DNA from: Terracoccus luteus
Lineage (GTDB): Bacteria > Actinomycetota > Actinomycetes > Actinomycetales > Dermatophilaceae
Reading direction: 5' to 3'
DNA length: 64,000 bases
Assembly (NCBI RefSeq): GCF_003635045.1
Contig: NZ_RBXT01000001.1
Coordinates: 1,550,001-1,614,000 of the forward strand
Made by a program: the position numbers and the translations under genes. Numbering within the stretch: position 1 is the first letter of the stretch; each line of letters starts with the position of its first letter. Shown here one piece after another: positions 24,618-33,891 of the stretch. Under the pieces are notes generated by a model. That model saw nothing but the letters and a program-made list of their open reading frames with translations, was not told the origin of the DNA and did not search any database.

Positions 24618-26381
24618 TCAGAGCCCCAGCCAGCGGGGCGAGACCCGCACCGGCTCACTCGGGGCCGTGCGGGCCCCGTCGGCGGGCGCGGCGAACGGCG
24701 CGACGTCCTGGCGGCAGGTGCGGTCGGCGCCACCGGTGCGGCCGGTCAGCAGATAGCGCGTGACCGCGTCGTCGGCGCACGTGCTCTTGCCGAGCGCGGT
24801 GTGCCCGTAGCCCTGGACGGTCAGCACGTCGGCATCCGGCCACAGCCCCGCGTAGGGGCGGGTCTGCGAGTACGGCGTCGCCGGGTCGAAGCGGGTGCCG
24901 ATGACGAGCACCTTGGCCTTCGTCGTCTGCGCCCACGGGCCGAGGAAGGCGTCGGTGTCGGTGAGGCCCCAGCGCTCGCAGATGGCGCCGGTCCAGAGGC
25001 GGAAGCGACCGAAGTACGGCGCCGTGCGGTCGTAGGCGTCGGCGATGGCCGGGTAGCTGCCGAGCAGGCCCGAGCGGCGGGCGTCGACGCAGACGCTGGC
25101 GAGGTTGCCGCCCGCGCTGGCGTAGTCCTCGCCGCGTTCGTCGGCGGCCTCACCGCGAACCCGCTCGCCGACGGTCGTCGTCGTGCCGGCGACCGCCGCC
25201 GCCACCCGGGCGGGCGACGGCGTCGAGACCGACAGCGCCGCGAGGGTGTCGGCGAGGTCGCGCCACGAGGCGGGGTCGTAGAGCGCCTGGAACGACAGCA
25301 GCACGGCGACCTGCTGGTCGATGACGACCGGCCCGGAGGGCGTCTCGATGGTGACCGGCGACGTCGCGAGCCGGTCGAAGGTCCGGGTGGCGACGGTGAG
25401 CGGGTCGCCGAGCCCGGCCAGCGAGCACCGTGCCGGCCCGGCGGCCTTGCACTGCTTCGCGAACTCGCGGAACGTCTCCCACGCCCCGACGCCCTGACGG
25501 GTGCGGATACCGAACGGCACCCACTGGGCGGCGTCGCCCCGGCCGGTCCCCGACCACGCCTTCGGGTCGACGGTGCCGTCGAGCACGAAGCGACCGACGC
25601 GGTCGGGGAAGAGGCGGGCGTACGTGGCCCCGAGGAAGGTGCCGTAGCTGTAGCCGGCGTACGTGAGCTTGTCGTCGCCGACGGCCCGGCGCAGCAGCTC
25701 GAGGTCACGGGCGACGTTCGCCGTCGAGGCGTGGCGGAAGCGCTCGGGCGACGTGCTCGTGCACTGCTTCGCGAAGGCGACGGCCTCCTTCACGAACGTG
25801 CGGCCCTCCGGTCGGGTCAGCGGGTAGGCGAGGCGCAGCAGCGGCGAGCTCGCCTCCTCCTGCGCCGTCGCGAAGCACGTCGCGGGGTCCGACCGCACGA
25901 CGCCCCGGGGGTCGAAGCCGATGATGTCGTACCGGGCGCGCAGGGCCGCGGTGTACAGCTGCGGCGCGGCGGTGACGAAGTCGACGCCGGAGCCACCCGG
26001 GCCGCCCGGGTTGGTGAAGAGGCTGCCGATGCGAGCTCCCGGCCCGGAGGCCGGCAGCTTGATGAGCGCGAGCGTCGTCGTGGCACCGCGCGGGCGGTCG
26101 TAGTCGGTCGGCACCTCCGCGGTGGTGCACCGGAACGCCTCGAGCCCCGTGCCGCAGGGACCCCAGCTCAGGGTGGGCGTCCGGGTGCCGGGTGCGATGC
26201 CCCCCGCGTCACTCGCCACCGCGCCGGTCGTGGCCGCGGATGCGGCGGATGTGGCGCTCGTGGCGGTGGACGGCGCCGCCGACACGGCCGTCGCCGTCAG
26301 CAGGGACCCCGCGAGGGCCACTACGCCGGCGAGGGCGGTGGCCGCGACGCCGAGGCGTCGTCGTGGTCCGGTGGTCGTCAT
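24618..26381 (-). CDS. Exported tripeptidyl aminopeptidase-type hydrolase
   Basis: The 587-residue product resembles secreted Streptomyces tripeptidyl aminopeptidases (Tap/SlpD). A Sec signal peptide (TTTGPRRRLGVAATALAGVV, cleavage near AVSAAPS) precedes a hydrolase fold with SLFTNPGGPGGSGVDF as oxyanion region, DIIGFDPRGVVRSDPATC, and YAGYSYGTFLGATYARLFPD with the nucleophile Ser. A cap domain follows. The C-terminal part carries IGTRFDPATPYSQ (acid) and YGHTALGKSTCADDAV (His), the usual TAP-like end. I start at ATG 26381 because GGGGACAGG precedes it; the ATG at 26405 lacks an RBS. It should release peptides outside the cell, which fits with the peptide transporter encoded 18 kb away. Confidence 0.88.
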   Translation of the reverse strand: MTTTGPRRRLGVAATALAGVVALAGSLLTATAVSAAPSTATSATSAASAATTGAVASDAGGIAPGTRTPTLSWGPCGTGLEAFRCTTAEVPTDYDRPRGATTTLALIKLPASGPGARIGSLFTNPGGPGGSGVDFVTAAPQLYTAALRARYDIIGFDPRGVVRSDPATCFATAQEEASSPLLRLAYPLTRPEGRTFVKEAVAFAKQCTSTSPERFRHASTANVARDLELLRRAVGDDKLTYAGYSYGTFLGATYARLFPDRVGRFVLDGTVDPKAWSGTGRGDAAQWVPFGIRTRQGVGAWETFREFAKQCKAAGPARCSLAGLGDPLTVATRTFDRLATSPVTIETPSGPVVIDQQVAVLLSFQALYDPASWRDLADTLAALSVSTPSPARVAAAVAGTTTTVGERVRGEAADERGEDYASAGGNLASVCVDARRSGLLGSYPAIADAYDRTAPYFGRFRLWTGAICERWGLTDTDAFLGPWAQTTKAKVLVIGTRFDPATPYSQTRPYAGLWPDADVLTVQGYGHTALGKSTCADDAVTRYLLTGRTGGADRTCRQDVAPFAAPADGARTAPSEPVRVSPRWLGL

Positions 26382-26506
26382 CCTGTCCCCGCGGGTGGCA
26401 GCCATGGGGGGACGCTAACAGGCGAGGCAGTCCGCGCGGGCCGCTCCACGCCGACCGGTCCACGCCGGCCCACCGACCGGCATCCGCCCGTCGGTAGTCT
26501 CGGCGC

Positions 26507-27460
26507 ATGCCGACCGCCAGCCCCCGCCTGCTCCTGCTCGACTCGGCCAGCCTCTACTTCCGCGCCTTCTTCGGCGTGCCCGAGGTGGTCGGCCCGAGCG
26601 GGACGCCGACCAACGCCGTCCGTGGGTTCCTCGACATGATCGCCTCGCTCGTCGAGCGCGACCGCCCGACGCATCTGGCCGCCTGCTGGGACAACGACTG
26701 GCGGCCGGCCTTCCGGGTCGAGGCCATCCCGTCGTACAAGGCGCACCGCGTCGCGGAGGGTGGCGACGAGCAGCTGAACGGCGAGACGGTGCCCGACGCG
26801 CTCAGCGTGCAGGTGCCGCTCATCGTCGACGCGCTCGCCGCGCTCGGCATCGCCCGGGTCGGCGCCGACGGCTACGAGGCCGACGACGTCATCGGCACCC
26901 TGACCCACCGCTTCAGCGGCCGGATGCCGGTCGACGTCGTCACCGGCGACCGTGACCTCTTCCAGCTCGTCGACGACGCGAACGACGTACGCGTCGTCTA
27001 CACCGCCAAGGGCGGCGTGCGCGCCCCCGACCTCGTCGACGAGGCGTTCCTCGCCGAGCGGTACGGCATCCCGAACGGCCCGGCGTACGCCGACATGGCG
27101 GCCCTTCGCGGCGACACGAGCGACGGGCTGCCCGGGGTGGCCGGCATCGGCGAGAAGACGGCGGCCAAGCTCATCACGACCTACGGCTCGCTCGCCGCGG
27201 TGCGCACCGCGATCGCCGACGGCGACCCGAACCTCAAGGGCGCCCAGCGCGCCCGGCTCGAGGCGGCCTCCGACTACCTCGACGTCGCCCCCCGGGTCGT
27301 CGCGGTGGCCCACGACGCGCAGATGGACACCGCGACCGGCGACGACGACCTCGCCCTGCCCACCGCGGTCGCCGACCCCAGCCTCATGTCGCGCCTCGCC
27401 GTCGAGCATGGCCTGACCTCGAGCTTCGACCGGGTGCTGTCCGCCCTGCGCATCGGCTGA
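26507..27460 (+). CDS. 5'-3' exonuclease (DNA polymerase I N-terminal type)
   Basis: The 317-residue stand-alone nuclease matches the 5' nuclease domain of PolA. LLLDSASLYFRAFFGVP, LAACWDNDWRPAFRVEAIP, SYKAHR, DGYEADDVIGTLTHRF, VTGDRDLFQLVDD and LRGDTSDGLPGVAGIGEKTA together give the acidic metal sites and the helix-hairpin-helix. Such proteins remove flaps and RNA primers. It has no polymerase domain. The ATG at 26507 is next to a divergent peptidase gene with about 125 bases between. Confidence 0.93.
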   Translation: MPTASPRLLLLDSASLYFRAFFGVPEVVGPSGTPTNAVRGFLDMIASLVERDRPTHLAACWDNDWRPAFRVEAIPSYKAHRVAEGGDEQLNGETVPDALSVQVPLIVDALAALGIARVGADGYEADDVIGTLTHRFSGRMPVDVVTGDRDLFQLVDDANDVRVVYTAKGGVRAPDLVDEAFLAERYGIPNGPAYADMAALRGDTSDGLPGVAGIGEKTAAKLITTYGSLAAVRTAIADGDPNLKGAQRARLEAASDYLDVAPRVVAVAHDAQMDTATGDDDLALPTAVADPSLMSRLAVEHGLTSSFDRVLSALRIG

Positions 27461-27567
27461 CCGGACGCGGTGGCGCTGCGCTTGCGCGACGTGCGGGAAC
27501 AGCGCCGTCAGGGCCGAGAGGGGGACACCCGGGCGTGTCGCCGTCGGCTCGTCGCATACTGGTGGTG

Positions 27568-27789
27568 ATGACTCCCTCACCTGCCGCCCCCCGCCGACAC
27601 CTGCCGAGCAGCCCGTTCGCCGCCCCGGCGGCCCAGGCCGTCGAGGTCTTCGAGGTCGGCGACCGCGTCTCGCACGACAAGTACGGGCTCGGCCGCGTCC
27701 TCGACGCCGGCCAGCAGACCGTCACCGTGGAGTTCGGGTCCGAGCGCATCCGCATGGCGCCGCCCTACTCGCGCCTGACGCGCCTCTGA
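27568..27789 (+). CDS. Small KOW/CarD-like hypothetical protein
   Basis: The 73-residue protein has a disordered N-terminus and a small beta barrel (residues about 28-70: VFEVGDRVSHDKYGLGRVLD, then QTVTVEFGSERIRMAP). This looks like the Tudor/KOW fold that opens CarD proteins. It lacks the rest of CarD. I do not know its role. The start could also be the GTG at 27535, but the ATG at 27568 gives the more usual length. Its 3' end overlaps the convergent membrane-protein gene by 25 bases. Confidence 0.65.
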   Translation: MTPSPAAPRRHLPSSPFAAPAAQAVEVFEVGDRVSHDKYGLGRVLDAGQQTVTVEFGSERIRMAPPYSRLTRL

Positions 27790-28097
27790 CCTCTCCCCCG
27801 GCGCCACGAGCGCAGGGCGAGCACCGCCAGCACGAGTGCGACGGCGGCGAACACGGCGCCCACCGACCACAGCGATGTCGCCGCCGCGCGGCACGCTGCC
27901 TCCCCCGCTGCGTCCAGGCCGGCGGGCCGGTCGGCGTAGCGGATGCCGGGGACCGGGCCCCAGCCGAACACCCGTCCGCCGCAGCCCCGTCCGTCGGGGA
28001 CGACGGACATGAGGGTGCGCCAGAACAGCAGGGCGGCGAGGAGGGTGGCCATCGCGCCCGCGCCGAGCAGCCGAGCCCGACGGTCCGTGCGGGTCAC
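27765..28097 (-). CDS. Small membrane protein of unknown function
   Basis: The 110-residue protein has two hydrophobic segments (LLGAGAMATLLAALLFW and LWSVGAVFAAVALVLAVLAL). Between them is a loop of about 45 residues with two cysteines (GCGG and AACR), and a basic C-terminus follows. It would sit in the cytoplasmic membrane with the loop outside. The GTG at 28097 fits the frame, and a longer open frame upstream overlaps cspA and its terminator. No family is recognised. Confidence 0.6.
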   Translation of the reverse strand: MTRTDRRARLLGAGAMATLLAALLFWRTLMSVVPDGRGCGGRVFGWGPVPGIRYADRPAGLDAAGEAACRAAATSLWSVGAVFAAVALVLAVLALRSWRRGRGQRRVRRE

Positions 28098-28142
28098 TGC
28101 TGCCAGCCCCTCCGCCCGGCCCCCTGTGCCGGGGGACGGCGA

Positions 28143-28171
28143 AGGGCCGGGACCTTGTCGGTCCCGGCCCT
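28143..28171 (-). terminator. Terminator of the cold-shock gene
   Basis: AGGGCCGGGACC (28143-28154) and GGTCCCGGCCCT (28160-28171) form a perfect 12-bp stem with a 5-base loop, 21 bases past the csp stop codon on the minus strand. Confidence 0.7.
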
Positions 28172-28192
28172 CACGACGTGAGTCGCAGCGTC

Positions 28193-28393
28193 TCAGACGG
28201 TGCGGACGCGCATCGCCTGCGGGCCCTTGGGGCCCTGCTCGATGTCGAACTCGACGGCCTGGTTCTCCTCGAGCGAACGGTAGCCGTTCGTCTGGATCTC
28301 CGAGTAGTGCACGAAGACGTCGGGGCCCTCGGTCGGCGCGATGAAGCCGAAGCCCTTCTCCGCGTTGAACCACTTGACGGTTCCCTGTGCCAT
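28193..28393 (-). CDS. cspA: Cold-shock protein
   Basis: The 66-residue protein is a single cold-shock domain with [15 protein letters not shown] (RNP1) and DVFVHYSEI (RNP2), then [19 protein letters not shown]. It binds single-stranded RNA and DNA. AGAAGGAG lies 5 bases before the ATG. The 223 bases to the next gene upstream leave room for a long leader, as is common for csp genes. Confidence 0.95.
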   Translation of the reverse strand: MAQGTVKWFNAEKGFGFIAPTEGPDVFVHYSEIQTNGYRSLEENQAVEFDIEQGPKGPQAMRVRTV

Positions 28394-28616
28394 GTCTGCT
28401 CCTTCTGGTGGGGTCGGACCGCGATTTCGCGGGACCGGGTCGGCTTTGACGCAACCACTTCCACCGAGACGAGACAAGGATTGAGAGACAGCTGTACGCA
28501 CATGCTCGTCAGACGAGCCGGCACGCACGAACAAACGTCGACCGAGGTCCACGGTAGCCCACTGCGCCCCTCACCCCCACATCGACCCGCCGGAGGACCG
28601 GGCGCGCCGGGCCGGG

Positions 28617-31505
28617 TCAGTCGATGCGGTCGGCCGCGACGACGCCGCGCATGACCGCCGTCGTCGCCGCCCGGGCCGTGGCCCCGAGGTGGACGTCGCC
28701 GGCGTCCTGCAGCTGGCCGAGCAGGTCGATGACCTGCTTGCACCGGCGCACGAAGTCACCGGCCGCGAGGTCGGTGCCGCGCAGGACGTCCTCGAGCCGC
28801 TGCCCCGAGGCCCACCGGTGCACGGCCCATGCGAGCCCGCCGTCCGGCATCCCGGTGCGAGGCAGGGCGAGCGCGCCCTCGGCGTCCTCGAGGCGCGACC
28901 ACAGGTCGATCATCCGGTCGTACGCGTCGCGCACGTCGTCGTTCGGCCAGCGTGGGGCCAGGCCCTCCTCACGGCGGGGCTCGTGCACGAGCGTGGACAC
29001 GACGGCGGCGAGCGACGGCGCGTCGAGCGCCGTCCAGAGGCCGGCGCGCAGCGACTCGGCGGCGAGCAGGTCCTTCTCGGTGTAGAGCCGGCGCAGCCGG
29101 TCGCCGTCGGGCGTCACCGTCTCCCCCGCGTCGGCGAGGTAGCCGAGGTCGACGAGCAGGTCGCAGATGCGGTCGAAGGTCTTGGCCACCGAGTTGGTGC
29201 GCCCGTCGATCTTGCGCTGCAGACCGTCGGTCTCGCGGCGCAGGCGCCACCAGCGCTCGGCCCAGCGGGCGTGCTCCTCCCGGTGGGGGCACTGGTGGCA
29301 CGGGTGCGCCCGCATGCGGCGGCGCAGCTCGTCGATGCGGGCGTCTCCCCCGTCGTCGACGACCGCCTGCCGGCGTGGCGGCGGGTCGAAGGGCAGGGTC
29401 GCCCGCAGGGTCGCCGCCAGGTCGCGGCGGGCCTTGGGGTTGCGCCCGTTGAACTGCTTGGGCACCCGCATCGACCCGAGCGGCTCGATGGGGCCGGGCA
29501 CGTCGTGCAGCGTGAGCCGGCGCAGCTGGTGGTCCTCGGTGACGACCGACGGCGAGGCGGCCTCGCCCTTGCCGCCCCGGTTGGGCATGACGACGACGGC
29601 GAGCCCGCTGTGCCGCCCAGCGGGGATGCGTACGATGTCGCCGATCTTGAGGGTCTCGAGGGAGATCGCCGCCGCCGCGCGCATCGAGGCCGAGCGGGAC
29701 CTGGCCCCCTCCTTCTCGATGGTGCGGATCTCGTCGCGCAGGGCGGCGTACTCGCGGAAGTCGCCGAGGTGGCAGCGCATCGACTCCTCGTAGCCGGCCA
29801 GCGCCTCCTCGTTGCGGCGCACCGTGCGCACGAAGCCGACGACCGCACGGTCGGCCTGGAACTGCGCGAACGACGTCTCGAGGATGTCGCGGGCCGTGCC
29901 CCGACCGAACTGGCGGACGAGGTTGACCGCCATGTTGTAGGTCGGCCGGAAGCTCGAGCGCAGCGGGTAGGTGCGCGTCGACGCCAGCCCGGCCACCGCG
30001 GCCGGGTCGAGGCCGCGGTTCCACAGCACGACGGCGTGGCCCTCGATGTCGATGCCGCGACGCCCGGCGCGGCCGGTCAGCTGCGTGTACTCGGCGGGTG
30101 AGATGTCGACGTGGTTCTCGCCGTTGAACTTCACGAGCTTCTCGAGCACGACGGTGCGCGCCGGCATGTTGATGCCGAGGGCGAGGGTCTCGGTGGCGAA
30201 GACGGCCTTGATGCGGCCCGCGGTGAAGAGCTCCTCGACGATCTCGCGGAAGGTGGGCAGCATCCCGGCGTGGTGCGCGGCGAACCCGCGGGCGATGCCG
30301 TCGACGAAGTCCCAGTAGCCGAGCACCGAGAGGTCCTCGTCGGCCAGGCCCTGGATGCGCTCCTCGACCACGCGTCGGTTGCGCTCGCCCTCCCGCTCGT
30401 CGATGAGGCGCATGCCCCCGGAGAGCAGCTGCCCGACGGCGGCGTCGCAGCCGGCCCGGCTGAAGATGAAGGTGATGGCCGGGAGCAGTCCCTCGCGCTC
30501 CAGCCGTTCGATGACCTCGACGCGGCTGGCGCCCCCGCCGGGGCGGCTGCCCCGGGCGAACGCCCGCCCGCCGTCGCCGCCACCGGGCCCGCCGCTCCGG
30601 CCGTCGTGTCCGGTGCCGCCGTGCCCGCCGCCCTTGCCCCGGCCCCGACCGTCGTCGCGGCCGCGCCCGGCCGGCCGGCCGCGGTGGCGTCCGCCCCGGC
30701 CGTTCGAGCTGGACCAGTGCGAGTCCCACGCGCCGCGCCCCTCGGAGCCGCGGATGGCGTGCACGAGGTCGGGGTTGACGCTCACCTCGACCGAGGGCCC
30801 ACGTCGCTCGGCGGCCTGCCGACCGGCATCCGGCCGCCCGTTGTTCGGCCCGGCGGGGCCGTCGACCTCCTCGACGAAGAGGTCGAACAGCGTCTGGCCG
30901 ACCATCATGTGCTGCCACAGCGGCACGGGGCGGTGCTCGGAGACGATGACCTCGGTGTCGCCGCGCACCTCGCCGAGCCAGGCGCCGAACTCCTCGGCGT
31001 TGCTCACCGTCGCCGAGAGCGACACGACGCTGACGTCAGCGGGCAGGTGGATGATGACCTCCTCCCACACCGCACCGCGGAAGCGGTCGGCGAGGTAGTG
31101 CACCTCGTCCATGACGACCCAGCCGAGCCCGCGCAGCGTGCTCGACCCGGCGTACATCATGTTGCGCAGCACCTCGGTCGTCATGACGACGATGGGCGCC
31201 TCGCCGTTGACCGACGAGTCGCCCGTGAGCAGCCCGACGCGGTCGGCCCCGTGCACGCGCACGAGGTCGGCGTACTTCTGGTTCGACAGGGCCTTGATGG
31301 GCGTCGTGTAGAACGCCTTGCGGCCGGTGGCGAGGGCCAGGTGCACGGCGAACTCGCCGACGACGGTCTTGCCGGCACCGGTGGGGGCGGCGACGAGCAC
31401 GCCGCGACCCTCCTCGACGGCGCGGCAGGCCTCGACCTGGAAGTCGTCGAGCGGGAAGTCGAGGGCGGCGGAGAAGGCCTGCAGCTGAGGCCAGGTGGGG
31501 ATCAC
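28617..31505 (-). CDS. helY: HelY-type DEVH-box RNA helicase with Gly/Arg-rich insertion
   Basis: The 962-residue SF2 helicase is of the Ski2/Mtr4-like HelY group. It has the Q region LDFPLDDFQVEACRAV, Walker A APTGAGKT (residues 40-47), DEVH (133-136), SATVSNAEEFGAWL, then the second RecA domain with YTQLTGRAGRRGIDIEGHAV, and the C-terminal rRNA-processing arch/DSHCT region. Residues about 265-327 are an unusual low-complexity insertion rich in Gly, Arg and Asp (GRGGRHRGRPAGRGRDDGRG and more) between the two RecA domains. The GTG at 31505 overlaps the lipid kinase stop (GTGA). Its position at the end of pafA-pafB-pafC-tatA-tatC matches the mycobacterial order. Confidence 0.93.
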   Translation of the reverse strand: MIPTWPQLQAFSAALDFPLDDFQVEACRAVEEGRGVLVAAPTGAGKTVVGEFAVHLALATGRKAFYTTPIKALSNQKYADLVRVHGADRVGLLTGDSSVNGEAPIVVMTTEVLRNMMYAGSSTLRGLGWVVMDEVHYLADRFRGAVWEEVIIHLPADVSVVSLSATVSNAEEFGAWLGEVRGDTEVIVSEHRPVPLWQHMMVGQTLFDLFVEEVDGPAGPNNGRPDAGRQAAERRGPSVEVSVNPDLVHAIRGSEGRGAWDSHWSSSNGRGGRHRGRPAGRGRDDGRGRGKGGGHGGTGHDGRSGGPGGGDGGRAFARGSRPGGGASRVEVIERLEREGLLPAITFIFSRAGCDAAVGQLLSGGMRLIDEREGERNRRVVEERIQGLADEDLSVLGYWDFVDGIARGFAAHHAGMLPTFREIVEELFTAGRIKAVFATETLALGINMPARTVVLEKLVKFNGENHVDISPAEYTQLTGRAGRRGIDIEGHAVVLWNRGLDPAAVAGLASTRTYPLRSSFRPTYNMAVNLVRQFGRGTARDILETSFAQFQADRAVVGFVRTVRRNEEALAGYEESMRCHLGDFREYAALRDEIRTIEKEGARSRSASMRAAAAISLETLKIGDIVRIPAGRHSGLAVVVMPNRGGKGEAASPSVVTEDHQLRRLTLHDVPGPIEPLGSMRVPKQFNGRNPKARRDLAATLRATLPFDPPPRRQAVVDDGGDARIDELRRRMRAHPCHQCPHREEHARWAERWWRLRRETDGLQRKIDGRTNSVAKTFDRICDLLVDLGYLADAGETVTPDGDRLRRLYTEKDLLAAESLRAGLWTALDAPSLAAVVSTLVHEPRREEGLAPRWPNDDVRDAYDRMIDLWSRLEDAEGALALPRTGMPDGGLAWAVHRWASGQRLEDVLRGTDLAAGDFVRRCKQVIDLLGQLQDAGDVHLGATARAATTAVMRGVVAADRID

Positions 31506-32533
31506 GGCGCGGTCCCGTCGGTAGCAGGGTCGTCGGTGCGGTGCGTGGTGGAGCCGGGCTGGCCTGGGGGTCGCGAAGTGGCCTCTCGACGGGTTATGCG
31601 CCGGGAAATGGCCGCTCGACGGTTCGAGGTACCGGGCGGGTCGGCGGGGACGAGGACCGTGAGGGCGCCGGGCACGACCTCGACGTCGAGGGGCAGCGCG
31701 CCCACGGTCTCGCCGTCGGCCTGGGCCCGGATGCCGGGCGCCTCGAGCCGCACGTGGCGCGCCCGCCGCACCTCGACCGCCGGGTGCCCGAGGTGGCGCC
31801 CCGAGTAGACGCGCGGGAAGACCAGGAGGAAGGCCGGCAGCGACAGGGCCCGGACGAGCAGGACGTCGAACCACCCGTCGGCGGGGTCGGCGTCGGGGCA
31901 GACCTGCATCCCCCCACCGAAGGAGCGGGTGTTGGCGACGGCCACGAGCATCGCGCGGGTGTCGACCCGCGCACCGTCGAGGGTCAGGGAGTACGGGATG
32001 GGCCGGAACACGGGCAGCTCGCGCAGGACGGACAGCACGTAGCGGGACCGGCCGCGCGGCCATGCCGTCCGGGCGGCGCGGTCGGCGACGACCGCGTCGA
32101 AGCCGGCTCCGAGCACGCCGGCGAACCAGCGGACCGAGCCGTCGGCGGCGGTGACCCGGCCTGCGTCGATGCGGCGGGTGTGGCCGGCGTCGACGACGGC
32201 GACCGCCGCGACGGCGTCGTGCACCGGCAGACCGAGGTGCGTTGCGACGTCGTTGCCCGTTCCCGCGGCCACGACGGCCAGGCGGGTGGGCGTCTCCGCG
32301 CAGAGGTTCACACCCAAGTGCACCATGCCGTCACCACCGACGACGACGAGGGCCTCCGCCCCGTCCGCGAGCGCACGGGCACCCGCCACCCGGGCGGCTT
32401 CGGCATCACCCGCGGAGGCGTCGACGACCTCGTGCCCGGAGGCGCGCAGCAGGGTCGACACCTGCTCGCCGAGCCGGCGCCCGGCGCCGCGGCCCGCCGT
32501 CGGGTTGACGATCAGGACGACGCGGCCGGGCAC
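31502..32533 (-). CDS. dagK: Diacylglycerol/sphingosine-kinase-like lipid kinase
   Basis: The 343-residue DAGK-catalytic-family protein starts RVVLIVNPTAGRGAGRR and has ALVVVGGDGMVHLGVNLCAE, with the glycine-rich nucleotide loop (Met where many have Thr). It continues AVVAAGTGNDVATHLGLP, VLGAGFDAVVADRA and the C-terminal beta domain with RHVRLEAPGIRAQADGE. It should phosphorylate diacylglycerol or a related lipid. The last 45 residues are a basic extension. It lies between tatC and helY, nine bases after tatC, and is absent from the mycobacterial version of this operon. Confidence 0.88.
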   Translation of the reverse strand: MPGRVVLIVNPTAGRGAGRRLGEQVSTLLRASGHEVVDASAGDAEAARVAGARALADGAEALVVVGGDGMVHLGVNLCAETPTRLAVVAAGTGNDVATHLGLPVHDAVAAVAVVDAGHTRRIDAGRVTAADGSVRWFAGVLGAGFDAVVADRAARTAWPRGRSRYVLSVLRELPVFRPIPYSLTLDGARVDTRAMLVAVANTRSFGGGMQVCPDADPADGWFDVLLVRALSLPAFLLVFPRVYSGRHLGHPAVEVRRARHVRLEAPGIRAQADGETVGALPLDVEVVPGALTVLVPADPPGTSNRRAAISRRITRREATSRPPGQPGSTTHRTDDPATDGTAP

Positions 32534-32542
32534 ACGGCGACG

Positions 32543-33364
32543 CTACAGCGCGGACGCCTGGTCGTCGGGGACGTCGAGCCAGTCGGGCTGCTCCTTCTCC
32601 TTCTTGCGGTCGAAGAGGAAGGCGATGCCGACGGCGACGAAGTAGAGCGCGACCATCGGGGTGGCGAGCACGAGCATCGTGTACGCGTCGGGCGTCGGGG
32701 TCATGATCGCCGCGAAGACGCAGATGATCATGACGGCCGGCCGCCACGCCTTGAGCATGGCGGTGGCCGGGAGGATGCCGACGAGGTTGAAGGCGACGAG
32801 GAAGACGGGCAGCAGGAACGCGCACCCGAAGGCGACGATGAACTTGAGGACGAAGGTGAGGTACACCGACGCGTCCTGCAGGTTGACGGCATCCTCGGGC
32901 GTGAAGCCGAGCAGCACCGAGACGGCCTTCGGCAGCATGAAGAACGCGAGGGCACAGCCGAGCAGGAACAGCGGCACCGCGGCGACGACGAAGACGCGCG
33001 TGACGCGCTTCTCCTTCTTCGTCAGGCCGGGGACGATGAAGCCCCAGATCTGCAGCAGCCAGATCGGCGACGACAGCACGAGCCCGATGAAGACCGCCAC
33101 CGTCAGCTGGATCGCCAGCGGGTCGGTCAGGCCACCGAAGTTGATGTTGACGATGCCGCCGTCACCCTCGTTGCGTCGCTGGTTGGCGATGTCGGTGAGT
33201 GGCCTGGTGAGGGCGGAGAGCACCGGCTCGTAGAAGATCCAGCCGAGGACCGCGCCGATGAGCATGGCGCCGAGCGCGAAGAAGAGACGGTTGCGCAGCT
33301 CACGGAGGTGGTCCGCGAGCGTCATGCGCCCCTCGGGGTTGCGTTTGCGCAGCAGAGCCGGCAC
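32543..33364 (-). CDS. tatC: Twin-arginine translocase subunit TatC
   Basis: The 273-residue protein with six membrane segments recognises twin-arginine signals. EGRMTLADHLRELRNRLFFA is the conserved N-terminus, LTKKEKRVTRVFVVAAVPLF follows helix 3, and FGCAFLLPVFLVAFNLVGIL and FAAIMTPTPDAYTMLVLATP complete the core. It starts at a GTG. It follows tatA by 38 bases. Tat substrates in this window include the isomerase at 2760 and the ferritin-like protein at 40586. Confidence 0.96.
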   Translation of the reverse strand: MPALLRKRNPEGRMTLADHLRELRNRLFFALGAMLIGAVLGWIFYEPVLSALTRPLTDIANQRRNEGDGGIVNINFGGLTDPLAIQLTVAVFIGLVLSSPIWLLQIWGFIVPGLTKKEKRVTRVFVVAAVPLFLLGCALAFFMLPKAVSVLLGFTPEDAVNLQDASVYLTFVLKFIVAFGCAFLLPVFLVAFNLVGILPATAMLKAWRPAVMIICVFAAIMTPTPDAYTMLVLATPMVALYFVAVGIAFLFDRKKEKEQPDWLDVPDDQASAL

Positions 33365-33402
33365 GTCAGCATCCCCGGGGGCGTGGGAGCGGGGCGGTCA
33401 CC

Positions 33403-33780
33403 TCAGACGGTGGAGTCGCCGCGCAGGCGGGCGGCCTCGGCCCGGGCCTCCGCCGCACGGGCCTCGGCCTCGGCGACCCGGGCTTCGGCAGCGCGCCGGG
33501 CCGAGTCGTCGTCGCGGTTGAACGAGCCCTCGCGCACGTCGGTGCGCGGCGACGAGGCGTCGGTGTACGCGCTCGCACGCGGGCGGTCGTCGACGAGGTC
33601 GCCGTGCACGGTCGAGGGGGCGGCGTTCTCCTTGCCGTCCTTCTTCATCTCGTCGACCTCGCTCTTGAACACCCGGGCCGACCGGCCGAGGCTGCGAGCC
33701 ATGTCGGGGAGCTTCTTCCACCCGAACAGGGCGATGATGATGACCGCCAGGATGGTGAGCTCCGGCCAACCGAGATTCAT
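33403..33780 (-). CDS. tatA: Twin-arginine translocase subunit TatA
   Basis: The 125-residue protein has the short N-terminal membrane helix and amphipathic helix of TatA: LGWPELTILAVIIIALFGWK, then KLPDMARSLGRSARVFKSEV. It ends in a long acidic, Ala/Arg/Glu-rich helical tail (residues about 90-120, AEARVAEAEARAAEARAEAA), longer than usual. A 111-base gap before it (33781-33891) is AT-rich at 33840-33860 and may carry an internal promoter. Confidence 0.95.
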   Translation of the reverse strand: MNLGWPELTILAVIIIALFGWKKLPDMARSLGRSARVFKSEVDEMKKDGKENAAPSTVHGDLVDDRPRASAYTDASSPRTDVREGSFNRDDDSARRAAEARVAEAEARAAEARAEAARLRGDSTV

Positions 33781-33891
33781 GCTGGTCTCCTCGTCGCAGG
33801 CGACTCGATCAGAGCCGCACGCAGCGGCAGCCGCTGCGCCTTATCAGCATACGTTGCCGCGGCTGGGGATTCGCTGTGGCCCGCCCGGGTT

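Noticed and set aside
24537-26639. A 700-codon plus-strand open frame
   Set aside because: Opposite the tripeptidyl aminopeptidase; low-complexity shadow.
28689-30101. A 470-codon plus-strand frame
   Set aside because: Antisense to helY, without any domain.
31506-32063. N-terminal extension of helY
   Set aside because: Overlaps the lipid kinase gene and is Arg/Pro-rich noise. The GTG at 31505, coupled to the kinase stop, fits family length.
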